A stretch of 64,000 nucleotides of DNA from Flavobacterium daejeonense DSM 17708 (lineage in GTDB: Bacteria > Bacteroidota > Bacteroidia > Flavobacteriales > Flavobacteriaceae): positions 32,144 through 96,143 of the forward strand of contig NZ_AUDK01000020.1 in the NCBI RefSeq assembly GCF_000425425.1. Direction: 5' to 3'. Of the stretch, positions 36,251-44,582 are shown in pieces. The position numbers and the translations under genes are program-made. Below the pieces are notes generated by a model. It worked only from the letters and a program-made list of their open reading frames with translations, did not search any database and had not been told where the DNA came from. Every line of letters starts with the position of its first letter. Positions within the stretch are counted from its first letter, which is position 1.

Positions 36251-36856
36251 TTAATTGGAAGTTTTAATCAACTCCACCTCAGCATTTGGATTAAACAAAT
36301 ACAATCGTCCGGAACTGATTTCCAGGCATTCAAAACGTTTGGTTCGAACGGCTATTTTCTTAAAAATCTTTCCGTTTTTAATCCGAAAAACACTGCCGTA
36401 GGGAATTTCGAAAACATAATTTTTATCGTTTTGTTTATCAAATTGTTTCAAAGCTAATGACAAAGTTGTATCGGTATCGCTGCTGGCACTTGGATTTCTA
36501 AAATGTCTTGCTAACAATGGTAATAATTGATTAGGGAAAATTTCAGGTCTAATGTAAGGAACCATCAATTGCTGGAAAACATACTTCCATTCGTTACCAT
36601 GCGGTTTTATATTCCGACCAAATTTTTCAAAAGCCACTAAATGAGCAATCTCATGAATGAGCGTAATCAAAAAGCGGTATTTATTCAAACTTCCGTTCAC
36701 AGTGATTTCGTGCTTGCCATTCACCGCTTTTCTATAATCACCATGACGGGTTGCTCGCTCGTTAACAATTTTTAAATGTACCCTGTTTTCTACAATCAAC
36801 TCAAAAGCGGGTTTGACTGCATGATCAGGTAGGTATTTTGCTAAAGTATCGCTCAA
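36251..36856 (-). CDS. SprT-like zinc metalloprotease-domain protein
   Basis: Protein of 201 residues with the SprT-like zincin motif HEIAH (His68-His72) and a further His86 in IKPHGNEWK. Eukaryotic SPRTN relatives cleave DNA-protein crosslinks; the bacterial role is not settled. The N-terminal VHLKIVNERATRHGDYR is typical of the flavobacterial group. The start is a TTG (36854-36856), since no ATG is present in frame nearby and the N-terminus MSDTLAKYLPDHA looks natural. It is convergent with the MlaF gene. Confidence 0.85.
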   Translation of the reverse strand: MSDTLAKYLPDHAVKPAFELIVENRVHLKIVNERATRHGDYRKAVNGKHEITVNGSLNKYRFLITLIHEIAHLVAFEKFGRNIKPHGNEWKYVFQQLMVPYIRPEIFPNQLLPLLARHFRNPSASSDTDTTLSLALKQFDKQNDKNYVFEIPYGSVFRIKNGKIFKKIAVRTKRFECLEISSGRLYLFNPNAEVELIKTSN

Positions 36857-36957
36857 TTTAAAAAGTTATGAGTTGTCTGTTATGGGTTATGCGTTTTCTT
36901 TGAAATGATAATTATGCTCGAACAATTTATAATTTACAACTAATAATTCATAATTAT

Positions 36958-37635
36958 CTACGGATTTGTCGTTGAAACCTGTAATACTTTTCCGTTGAAA
37001 TATTTATTTCCGTTCAATGTAAAATCAAAAATATAATTAGCCATGCCTTCCGCCGAAATTGACGCCTGATAACCCGGAAAAGCTTCTTCTAACATTTCTG
37101 TCTGAACTGCTCCAAGTGCTAAAACATTAAAAGCAATACTGTGTTCTTTGTACTCTTCGGCTAATAATTCCGAAAGTGTAATCACAGCTCCTTTACTGGA
37201 ACTATAAGCGGCAAGACCTGCAAATTTCAAACTTCCCTGAACGCCTCCCATAGAACTGATAGTAACCACATGACTTCCTTTTTGCAAAAATGGAATACAA
37301 ATACGAGTCAAATTTGCAACCCCAAAAACATTGACTTTATATACATTTTCAAAATCAGTTTGAGTTAAATTTTCGAAAGGTTTACAAATTAGACTTCCTG
37401 CATTATGAACCACAGCATCTACTTTTTTCCAAGTGGAAGAAAGAAATTGTTCCACTTGCGCTAAATCGGATTCGTTTGCTAAATCTACTGAAAGACAAGT
37501 AATATTTTTATTAGCAATTAATTCCTGAGGTGTTTTTCTCGAAATGGCCAAAACCTGATGGCCTGCATTGGCGAACTTTAAAGCCAATTCAAATCCGATT
37601 CCTCTGCTGGTTCCTGTGATAATAATTTTCTTCAT
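36958..37635 (-). CDS. SDR-family NAD(P)-dependent oxidoreductase
   Basis: Classical short-chain dehydrogenase of 225 residues. The cofactor motif TGTSRGIG (about 7-14), NAG in VVHNAGSL, catalytic Ser in ITISSMGG, and the YSSSKGA motif (Tyr-x-x-x-Lys) are all seen. Substrate is unknown. It follows the acyl-CoA dehydrogenase gene on the same strand by about 50 nt but has its own -7 box 4 nt before the ATG, so it may be read separately as a leaderless message. Confidence 0.9.
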   Translation of the reverse strand: MKKIIITGTSRGIGFELALKFANAGHQVLAISRKTPQELIANKNITCLSVDLANESDLAQVEQFLSSTWKKVDAVVHNAGSLICKPFENLTQTDFENVYKVNVFGVANLTRICIPFLQKGSHVVTISSMGGVQGSLKFAGLAAYSSSKGAVITLSELLAEEYKEHSIAFNVLALGAVQTEMLEEAFPGYQASISAEGMANYIFDFTLNGNKYFNGKVLQVSTTNP

Positions 37636-37639
37636 GGAA

Positions 37640-37647
37640 CAAAAATA
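37640..37647 (-). promoter_or_regulatory. -7 box TATTTTTG, four bases before the SDR gene
   Basis: On the minus strand TATTTTTG is followed by TTCC and the ATG at 37635. This is one of four cases in the window with exactly this spacing. Confidence 0.6.
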
Positions 37648-37684
37648 AACAAAAGCAAGAGAAATGTTCTTATCAATTTCGGGA

Positions 37685-38824
37685 TTAAACCGTTAAACTT
37701 CTCGAAATTACAATTTTTTGGATTTCAGAAGTTCCTTCGTAAATCTGTGTAATTTTAGCATCCCGCATCATGCGTTCCACATGATATTCGGAAACATAAC
37801 CGTTTCCACCGTGAATTTGAACCGCTTCAACCGTCACATCCATAGCGGTTTGGGAAGCAAATAATTTTGCCATCGCACCAGATTGTGTGATATCCATACC
37901 GGCATCTTTTTCAGAAGCCGCTTTTAAACACAGCATTTTTGCGGCCATAATTTGAGTAGCCATATCCGCCAGTTTAAAAGCAATTGCCTGATGTTGAAAA
38001 ATTTCTTTCCCAAAAGACTGACGTACATGGCTATATTTTAATGCCAATTCATAAGCTCCAGTTGCAATACCTAATGCCTGAGATGCAATCCCAATCCGAC
38101 CGCCGTTTAAAACTGCCATGGCAAAATGAAAGCCAAAACCATCCTCTCCAATTCGGTTTTCTTTTGGCACTTTGACATCATTAAATAGCAAAGAATGCGT
38201 ATCTGAACCCCGAATTCCCATTTTTTTTTCTTTAGGACCAATGGTAAAACCTTCCCAGCCTTTTTCTACCAAAAATGCATTGATTCCTTTGTGTCCTTTT
38301 TCAGGATTCGTTTGTGCCATTACAATATAAGTTGAAGCTGTTGAACCGTTAGTAATCCAGTTTTTTGTTCCGTTTAACAAATAATAATCACCTTTATCAA
38401 TGGCAGTGGTTTTTTGGGAAGTCGCATCCGAACCGGCATTAGGCTCCGAAAGACAAAAAGCACCAATAATATCGCCTTTGGCCAAAGGCACTAAATATTT
38501 TTGCTTTTGTGCTTCATTGCAATATTTTTCTAAACCGGCACAAACCAATGAATTATTAACCGACATAATCACCGCCGCCGAAGCATCAACCTTAGCAATT
38601 TCAGTCATTACTAAAACATAAGAAACCGTATCCATACCCGAACCGCCATATTTAGAATCGACCATCATCCCTAAAAAACCCAATTCAGCCATTTTTTTTA
38701 CCTGTTCGGTTGGAAATTTAGCCAATTCGTCTCTTTCGACAACTCCCGGAAGCAATTCGGTTTGAGCAAAATCTCTTGCTGCCTCCTGGATCATTTTTTG
38801 TTCTTCGGTCAAATTAAAATCCAT
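37685..38824 (-). CDS. acyl-CoA dehydrogenase
   Basis: FAD-dependent dehydrogenation of acyl-CoA, the first step of fatty-acid beta-oxidation or of short branched-chain acyl-CoA breakdown. The 379-residue protein has the FAD/substrate motif AFCLSEPNAGSDA, FLVEKGWEGFTIG, GGRIGIASQALGIA and the arginine-containing SHVRQSFGKEIFQHQAI. The catalytic Glu is in QIYEGTSEIQ. The start at 38824 (MDFNLTEEQKMIQ) is the family start; an upstream in-frame ATG would add eight residues. It is convergent with nothing and divergent from anmK. Confidence 0.95.
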   Translation of the reverse strand: MDFNLTEEQKMIQEAARDFAQTELLPGVVERDELAKFPTEQVKKMAELGFLGMMVDSKYGGSGMDTVSYVLVMTEIAKVDASAAVIMSVNNSLVCAGLEKYCNEAQKQKYLVPLAKGDIIGAFCLSEPNAGSDATSQKTTAIDKGDYYLLNGTKNWITNGSTASTYIVMAQTNPEKGHKGINAFLVEKGWEGFTIGPKEKKMGIRGSDTHSLLFNDVKVPKENRIGEDGFGFHFAMAVLNGGRIGIASQALGIATGAYELALKYSHVRQSFGKEIFQHQAIAFKLADMATQIMAAKMLCLKAASEKDAGMDITQSGAMAKLFASQTAMDVTVEAVQIHGGNGYVSEYHVERMMRDAKITQIYEGTSEIQKIVISRSLTV

Positions 38825-38997
38825 AATTCTATTAATTTGTAAATTCAATTTTCATTTTGAATTAAAAACTGAATTTGGGTTCAAAAATAGTTCAATATTC
38901 AATACCTAATTTTCGGTTATTGATTTTGTGTTTTCTAAATTTACTTACTTTTATTTTAAAAAAACAATTTAGGCTTTTAATATTTTTCAGCTTATAC

Positions 38998-40062
38998 ATG
39001 AAACAAAATTTTTACAATGTAATTGGTGTGATGTCAGGGACTTCACTTGATGGGGTGGATTTAGCTCAGATTCAATTCGAAATAAAAAAAGAACAGTGGC
39101 ATTTTAAAATTTTGGAATGTGAAACGGTTCCTTACAGCCCGGAATGGATAACACAATTAAAAATAGCTGTTGGTTTTTCTAAAAAAGAATTAGAAATTCT
39201 AAATCAAAACTACACCCAACTTCTTTCGAAAATCATCTCCGATTTTATTGAGAAACATCAAATCACGAACTTAGATGCCGTTTGTTCGCATGGGCATACT
39301 ATTTTGCACCAGCCACAAAACGGTTTTACACTTCAAATTGGAAATCTGCCGGAAATAGCCACTTTAACCCAACAAAAAATAGTTTGCGACTTCAGAGTTC
39401 AGGATGTACAACTAGGCGGACAAGGCGCTCCTTTGGTTCCTATTGGCGACCGAATTTTATTTTCTAACTACGATTACTGCCTGAATTTAGGGGGATTTTC
39501 GAATATTTCTTTCGAAGAAAATAATCAAAGAATTGCTTTTGATATTTCTCCGGTCAACACCGTCTTGAATTTTTACGCCAATCAATTAGGCTTGAATTAT
39601 GACGATAAAGGTACGATTTCCGCTTCCGGAAAGATTCATGTTCCGTTATTTGAAAAACTAAACCAATTGGATTTTTACCAACTCAAGCATCCAAAATCGC
39701 TTGGATTTGAATTTGTCAAAGAAATTATTTTACCATTAACAGACAATTTCCCAATTCCCATTGAAGACAAACTCTGCACTTTTACGGAACACATTGCTTT
39801 ACAAACCGCTTTAGCCTTATCAATTAAAAAAGGAAATATGCTAATTTCCGGCGGTGGCGCATACAATGTCTTTTTAATTTCCCGAATTCAGCATTATTTG
39901 CCCGAAATGAAAATTGTAATTCCCGAAAAGAAAATTCTGGAATTCAAGGAGGCGCTCATTTTTGCATTACTCGGTATTTTAAAATTAAGAAATGAAATCA
40001 ATACTTTGAGCAGCGTCACCGGAGCCCAAAAAGACCATAGCGCCGGAGTAATTTATCCTTAA
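38998..40062 (+). CDS. anmK: anhydro-N-acetylmuramic acid kinase
   Basis: Phosphorylates and opens 1,6-anhydroMurNAc during cell-wall recycling. The 354-residue protein has the ATP-binding VIGVMSGTSLDGVDLA, SHGHTILHQP, CDFRVQDVQLGGQGAPLVP with the catalytic Asp, and the C-terminal ISGGGAYN. ATG 38998 is chosen because it places the GVMSGTSLDG motif at its usual distance; an ATG at 38875 would add a Leu/Phe-rich 41-residue extension not expected in the family. TATTTTTC about 12 nt upstream is a near-consensus -7 box. Confidence 0.93.
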   Translation: MKQNFYNVIGVMSGTSLDGVDLAQIQFEIKKEQWHFKILECETVPYSPEWITQLKIAVGFSKKELEILNQNYTQLLSKIISDFIEKHQITNLDAVCSHGHTILHQPQNGFTLQIGNLPEIATLTQQKIVCDFRVQDVQLGGQGAPLVPIGDRILFSNYDYCLNLGGFSNISFEENNQRIAFDISPVNTVLNFYANQLGLNYDDKGTISASGKIHVPLFEKLNQLDFYQLKHPKSLGFEFVKEIILPLTDNFPIPIEDKLCTFTEHIALQTALALSIKKGNMLISGGGAYNVFLISRIQHYLPEMKIVIPEKKILEFKEALIFALLGILKLRNEINTLSSVTGAQKDHSAGVIYP

Positions 40063-40158
40063 AGAAGAAAAATTAACAACTATTTGTTTCAAATTTTATC
40101 CCATAGAATCGCAATTTTTATAATATCTTAGCGTTTCAATAAACAAAGAAAAAATTAT

Positions 40159-40863
40159 ATGAGTATATTGTTACAAGCAGACACCCTGTCTGTTGCAGGC
40201 GAAAACTTAGCCGAAGCCGTTCCAGTTGAAAAAACCTTATCTATTATGGAGCTCCTAACCAGCGGAGGATTAGCAGGTCAAATCATTATGGTTGCCTTAT
40301 TTTTAATGCTCTTTGTTGCTTTATATCTTTATTTTGAGCGTTTGATGGCCATCAACGCAGCCTCAAAAATTGATTTGAATTTCATGGGATTGGTAAAAGA
40401 CAATATCAAAAACGGCCGTATTGACAGCGCTAAAATGGCTTGTGCTCACTCACAATCTCCGGTAGCCCGATTGATTGAAAAAGGAATTTCCAGAATTGGA
40501 AAACCTTTAAGTGACATCAATACAGCTATTGAAAACGCCGGAAAATTGGAAATAAATAAATTAGAAAAAAATGTCAGCATGCTGGCTACAATTTCAGGAG
40601 CAGGACCAATGACCGGTTTCTTAGGAACAGTTGTAGGTATGATTCAGGCTTTCCACAAAATGGCTACCGGAGGTGGTCAGATTGAAGTTGGCGCACTTTC
40701 TGAAGGTATTTACACAGCCATGACCACTACCGTTGTCGGACTGGTAATTGGGATTATTGCTTATGTAGGCTACAACCATCTGGTAGTAAAAACCGACAAA
40801 GTAGTTCACCAAATGGAAGCCAATGCAGTTGACTTTTTAGACTTATTAAACGATCCGGCATAA
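40159..40863 (+). CDS. exbB: MotA/TolQ/ExbB proton channel family protein
   Basis: Inner-membrane stator of the proton-driven TonB or Tol complex. The 234-residue protein has three membrane segments. An N-terminal one lies at about 36-60. The last two flank the conserved LATISGAGPMTGFLGTVVGMIQAFHKMA and EGIYTAMTTTVVGLVIGIIAYVGYN regions. It is first in an exbB-exbD-tonB-like-folC run with gaps of 2, about 36 and 24 nt. Its motor would energise receptors such as the SusC protein in this window. Confidence 0.93.
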   Translation: MSILLQADTLSVAGENLAEAVPVEKTLSIMELLTSGGLAGQIIMVALFLMLFVALYLYFERLMAINAASKIDLNFMGLVKDNIKNGRIDSAKMACAHSQSPVARLIEKGISRIGKPLSDINTAIENAGKLEINKLEKNVSMLATISGAGPMTGFLGTVVGMIQAFHKMATGGGQIEVGALSEGIYTAMTTTVVGLVIGIIAYVGYNHLVVKTDKVVHQMEANAVDFLDLLNDPA

Positions 40864-40865
40864 TT

Positions 40866-41258
40866 ATGAATTTAAGAGGAAGAAATAAAGTTAGCGCTGA
40901 TTTCAATATGTCGTCCATGACGGATATTGTTTTTCTGTTATTGATATTTTTCATGTTAACCTCCACGATGGTTACTACTAATGCCTTGGATTTAGTATTA
41001 CCAAAAGCCAAAGGCAAAACCGACAGCAACAAAAACATTGCGGTAAGTATCAATAAAAAACTGGAATATTTTATTGATAAAGAAGCCGTTCCGGAGAGCG
41101 AATTGGAATCTAAATTACTGGCAATTGTTGAAGCTGATAAAAACAAAGCAATCATTCTAAGAGCCGAGGAAGGTGTACCAATTGAAAAAGCCGTAGGCGT
41201 TTTAGACATTGCAAACAGAAATCAAATTAAAGTTGTTTTAGCCGTAAGACCTAAATAA
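40866..41258 (+). CDS. exbD: ExbD/TolR family biopolymer transport protein
   Basis: Partner of ExbB; its single membrane helix carries the proton-relay Asp. The 130-residue protein has SADFNMSSMTDIVFLLLIFFMLTSTMV, where the Asp in MTDIVF is the conserved protonatable residue, and a periplasmic domain ending NQIKVVLAVRPK. It starts 2 nt after exbB, so the pair is translationally linked. Confidence 0.94.
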   Translation: MNLRGRNKVSADFNMSSMTDIVFLLLIFFMLTSTMVTTNALDLVLPKAKGKTDSNKNIAVSINKKLEYFIDKEAVPESELESKLLAIVEADKNKAIILRAEEGVPIEKAVGVLDIANRNQIKVVLAVRPK

Positions 41259-41294
41259 TTCCTGCCGACTTTCAAAAAAACAGTGTTATTCTAC

Positions 41295-42092
41295 ATGAAA
41301 TATTTAGAAACAGAAGAAGAAAAAAAATCATTTGCTATCACAACGGTTATCTTTGTGATACTTTTTATTTTGTTCTTATATTTAGGCCTTACCTCTTTAG
41401 ATCCGCCACCCGAAAACGGAATTGCCATTAACTTTGGCACAACCGAATTTGGCAGTGGCAATATTCAGCCTACAGAAGCCATCCAATCGGCACCAAAACC
41501 TACAACTTCCAAACAGGCAACAGCAAGCAATGACGATGTATTATCACAAGACATTGAAGAGGCTGTTGTAATGAAACAGTCCAAAAAAATTCAGCCTAAA
41601 AAAGACATCGCCAAAGAAGCAGTAAAGGAAAAACCGAAAGAAAATCCAAAACCTTCAAAAAGTACAACCGACGCTTTATCAAGTTTGATAAACGGACCAA
41701 AATCTGATGGAAAAGCTAAAGGCGGCGAAGGTGACGACGACAAACCAGGAGACAAAGGAAGCTTGAACGGAAACCCTTACGCCAACACCTATTATGGTTC
41801 AGGTAGTGGAAGCGGAAGTGGAACTGGCTGGGGCCTGAACGGAAGAAAAATTAGCAGCAGAGGAAAAGAAGTACAAAAATGTAACGAATCCGGGACCGTT
41901 GTAGTTCAAATTACCGTAAACCAAAACGGAAACGTTATTGCCGCAAAATACACTAAAGGAACAACCAATACTAATCCTTGCCTGATTGAACCGGCATTGG
42001 CTACAGCCAGAAAATACAAATGGCAGCCCGACCCTAATGCTCCGGAAGCTCAAATTGGTTTTATTACCGTTAATTTCAAATTAGGAGAATAA
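41295..42092 (+). CDS. TonB-like energy transducer protein
   Basis: A 265-residue protein with one N-terminal membrane helix (about 15-35) and a Pro/Lys-rich periplasmic spacer including a KPKENPKP stretch. A Gly/Ser-rich linker (GSGSGSGTGWGL) leads to a TonB-type C-terminal domain (GTVVVQITVNQNGNVIAAKYTKGT... KYKWQP). It would couple the ExbB/ExbD motor to outer-membrane receptors. ATG 41295 is preferred over a GTG four codons upstream because of its TonB-like MKYLETEEEKKSF start. The gene follows exbD directly. Confidence 0.87.
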   Translation: MKYLETEEEKKSFAITTVIFVILFILFLYLGLTSLDPPPENGIAINFGTTEFGSGNIQPTEAIQSAPKPTTSKQATASNDDVLSQDIEEAVVMKQSKKIQPKKDIAKEAVKEKPKENPKPSKSTTDALSSLINGPKSDGKAKGGEGDDDKPGDKGSLNGNPYANTYYGSGSGSGSGTGWGLNGRKISSRGKEVQKCNESGTVVVQITVNQNGNVIAAKYTKGTTNTNPCLIEPALATARKYKWQPDPNAPEAQIGFITVNFKLGE

Positions 42093-42116
42093 TTTTGAAA
42101 CAATTTTGAAATAAAA

Positions 42117-43352
42117 ATGAATTATCAAGAAACTACTATCTGGATGTTTAACCAACTTCCTATGTACCAACATCAGGGTGCTTCGGCTTACAAAAAAGAC
42201 CTGATAAACATCCAATTACTAATTAAACATCTTGATAATCCGCATCAAAATTTAAAATTTATTCACGTAGCCGGAACTAACGGCAAAGGTTCTACTTCTC
42301 ACATGCTCGCCTCTATTTTAAAAGAAGCAGGTTACAAAGTAGGATTATACACTTCGCCGCATTTAAGAGATTACAGAGAACGCATTAAAATCATCAGCCC
42401 GGAATCTTCCGAAGAAATCAGTGAAGACTTTGTGTGTGAATTCATTGAGTCCAATAAATCTTTTTTTGAATCAAACGCTATTAGTTTTTTCGAAATGAGC
42501 GTCGGATTGGCTTATGCCTATTTTGCCAAAGAAAAAGTAGATATTGCCATTATCGAAGTTGGCATGGGCGGACGACTTGACGCCACTAATATCATCACTC
42601 CGTTAGTATCAGTAATCACGAATATCGGTTTCGACCATACGCAATTTTTAGGAAATACTTTGGGAGCCATCGCTGCCGAAAAGGCCGGAATCATCAAAGC
42701 AAATATTCCGGTTGTTATTGGCGAATATACCACAGAAACAAAAAATGTTTTTTTGGTCAAAGCCAATGAAAACGATACTGAAATTTATTTTGCTTCCGAT
42801 TTAATTCAGGAAAATCCCGCTTCTGATTTAATAGGAGATTATCAAATTCACAATAAAAAAACTGTTTTACAAACTATCAGGGTTTTAAACACGCAAAGTG
42901 ATTTTAAAATTAGTCCGGATAATATAAATTCAGGTTTACTGAATGTGGTAAAAAACACCAAACTCATGGGCAGATGGCAACAATTAGCCGATAAACCTAA
43001 AACCATTTGCGATACAGCTCATAACAAAAACGGACTTGAAATTGTTTTAAATCAAATTCAAAAAGAAAAATTCAATCAATTACACCTTGTTTTAGGTGTA
43101 GTCAACGACAAGGATTTAAACGAAATTTTACCTTTATTCCCTAAAAACGCGATTTATTATTTCTGCAAACCTAATTTGCCGCGCGGTCTTGAAGCAACAA
43201 TTTTGCAATCAAAAGCGTCCGATTTTGACTTAAAAGGAAACACCTTTGATTCGGTTTCAAAAGCTTATGCCGCAGCTAAAAATTCAGCTCAGGAAGACGA
43301 TTTTATTTACTTGGGCGGAAGCACATTTGTTGTTGCCGAAATACTTAGTTAA
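42117..43352 (+). CDS. folC: bifunctional folylpolyglutamate synthase/dihydrofolate synthase
   Basis: ATP-dependent addition of glutamate to dihydropteroate and folates. The 411-residue Mur-ligase-fold protein has the P-loop VAGTNGKGST (about 51-60), YTSPHLRDYRERI, GMGGRLDATNII, and DTAHNKNG in the C-terminal domain. It is the last gene of the exbB-exbD-tonB-like run. The linkage of a folate gene with Ton genes is positional only. Confidence 0.95.
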   Translation: MNYQETTIWMFNQLPMYQHQGASAYKKDLINIQLLIKHLDNPHQNLKFIHVAGTNGKGSTSHMLASILKEAGYKVGLYTSPHLRDYRERIKIISPESSEEISEDFVCEFIESNKSFFESNAISFFEMSVGLAYAYFAKEKVDIAIIEVGMGGRLDATNIITPLVSVITNIGFDHTQFLGNTLGAIAAEKAGIIKANIPVVIGEYTTETKNVFLVKANENDTEIYFASDLIQENPASDLIGDYQIHNKKTVLQTIRVLNTQSDFKISPDNINSGLLNVVKNTKLMGRWQQLADKPKTICDTAHNKNGLEIVLNQIQKEKFNQLHLVLGVVNDKDLNEILPLFPKNAIYYFCKPNLPRGLEATILQSKASDFDLKGNTFDSVSKAYAAAKNSAQEDDFIYLGGSTFVVAEILS

Positions 43353-43470
43353 GCAGCCTTCTCACTTTTATTCTGTTTTTTTTCAAAAAAGCAAAAAAAC
43401 CATAAGACTCTGATATTTAAAGTGTTAAATTTATACATTATAAAATTAACCCTTAAATACAAAATTTATC

Positions 43471-44268
43471 ATGAAAAAGAACAGAATTTTAGTATTTGGA
43501 TCGTTAATCATTTTAACCCTCCTGATGAGCTTAAAAACACAAGCTCAAGAAGAACCTCAAACTGTTTACATCACCCTTACAACTATGCATCGAAATCTGG
43601 ATGCTGACAAAAAAGAGTGGATGAAAGCTGAACAGGAATTTTTTAATAAAGTTACCAGTAAAAATGAGCTGATAATAGGCTCAGATGTCCTCACCCATTA
43701 TTTTACTGAAAACAGCTCAGAGATTTTGCATGTTACAGCGTATAAATCCTGGGAAGATATTGAAAAAGCTGAAAAAATAACTAACGACTTAATCATGAAA
43801 GCCTGGCCTGAAGAAAAAGACAGAAAAGCGTTTTTTGAAAAATACCGAAGCTTTTACACACCAATGCATTCTGACGAAATCTACGTTTCGGTACTTGAAC
43901 CTAAAATGTTAGAAAATCCACCTAAAGACCCTATGGTAGTTTACGTTAGAAAATCGCAAATGGCTTCCCGAAAACTAAGCAACGGACTAAAAGAATACAA
44001 TGATAAAATAACTTTCAAAAATCCTTTTATCAAAGCTTATTATCCGCAACGCCATTATTGGGGTTCAGACAGCAGAGATTTTGTAGAAGCTTTTTTCTTT
44101 AACTCATTAGCTGATTTGGAAAAATCACATGATAAGGAAGAAGAGTTAATCAAAACAGCCTGGCCCAAAGAAGAAGATCGAAAACATTTTTTTGATAATT
44201 TAAAAACATCTTTTACCGGAATTCATGGAGATTATATTTACTTAAACGTCCCTTCACTTGCTAAATAA
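43471..44268 (+). CDS. exported protein with two similar domains, unknown function
   Basis: A 265-residue protein with a signal peptide (about 1-25, TQAQEE) and an internal duplication. MKAWPEEKDRKAFFEKYRSFYTPMHSDEIYVSV near residues 110-140 is clearly related to TAWPKEEDRKHFFDNLKTSFTGIHGDYIYLNV near 228-262. Each half has a preceding WEDIEKAEK or LADLEKSHDKEE helix, a layout resembling dimeric alpha/beta-barrel (ABM-type) folds, but no haem- or substrate-binding residues can be assigned. Monocistronic: an imperfectly isolated terminator-like hairpin (44278-44321) follows. No neighbour suggests a pathway. Confidence 0.75.
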   Translation: MKKNRILVFGSLIILTLLMSLKTQAQEEPQTVYITLTTMHRNLDADKKEWMKAEQEFFNKVTSKNELIIGSDVLTHYFTENSSEILHVTAYKSWEDIEKAEKITNDLIMKAWPEEKDRKAFFEKYRSFYTPMHSDEIYVSVLEPKMLENPPKDPMVVYVRKSQMASRKLSNGLKEYNDKITFKNPFIKAYYPQRHYWGSDSRDFVEAFFFNSLADLEKSHDKEEELIKTAWPKEEDRKHFFDNLKTSFTGIHGDYIYLNVPSLAK

Positions 44269-44277
44269 CAAGGCAAA

Positions 44278-44321
44278 CAGCCTTAAACTTTAAAATTTAT
44301 AGCAATTTGAGTTTAAGGCTG
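44278..44321 (+). terminator. hairpin after the duplicated-domain protein gene
   Basis: Perfect 12-bp arms, 44278-44289 (CAGCCTTAAACT) and 44310-44321 (AGTTTAAGGCTG), span a 20-nt loop. The following T run is weak (TATTC), so termination is likely but not certain. Confidence 0.6.
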
Positions 44322-44427
44322 TATTCTCCAGCCAACACAACACACTATATTCCAAGCACATAAAAATTAATTCGAGAAAAAATTAAAAATAATTCGAAAT
44401 AAATTTTGCAAAACTCTAAAAACAATA

Positions 44428-44435
44428 TATATTTG
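44428..44435 (+). promoter_or_regulatory. promoter of tRNA-Val
   Basis: TTTG at 44405-44408, a 19-nt spacer, and TATATTTG form a full Bacteroidota promoter consensus. Transcription should start near 44440, about 30 nt before the tRNA. Confidence 0.8.
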
Positions 44436-44469
44436 CACTCGCAATCGGCAATGATAGCAAAACAAAATA

Positions 44470-44547
44470 GGGCGATTAGCTCAGCTGGTTCAGAGCACCT
44501 CGTTTACACCGAGGGGGTCGGGGGTTCGAACCCCTCATCGCCCACCA
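44470..44547 (+). tRNA. tRNA-Val (anticodon TAC)
   Basis: A complete cloverleaf: acceptor stem GGGCGAT/ATCGCCC, D-arm GCTC-GAGC, anticodon stem CCTCG/CGAGG with loop TTTACAC (anticodon TAC, reading Val codons), 5-nt variable loop, and a T-arm with TTCGAAC. The CCA is encoded (44545-44547). A consensus promoter precedes it and a terminator follows. No integrase or flanking duplication of its 3' end is present, so it is not occupied by an integrated element. Confidence 0.97.
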
Positions 44548-44550
44548 AAA

Positions 44551-44578
44551 ACTCCTTAAGCAATTAAGGAGTTTTTTT
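44551..44578 (+). terminator. terminator of tRNA-Val
   Basis: Arms ACTCCTTAA (44551-44559) and TTAAGGAGT (44564-44572) with a GCAA loop are followed by seven T. The adjacent glpD stop is convergent. Confidence 0.88.
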
Positions 44579-44582
44579 ATAC

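Noticed and set aside
38875..38997. A 41-residue N-terminal extension of anmK giving a membrane anchor
   Set aside because: The extension is Leu/Phe-rich from A+T-rich spacer, the family starts at the ATG 38998, and a near-consensus -7 box falls inside the extension.
44470..44547. tRNA-Val as an integration site for a prophage or island
   Set aside because: No integrase, no duplicated tRNA 3' end and only glpD next to it. The terminator directly after the tRNA is intact.
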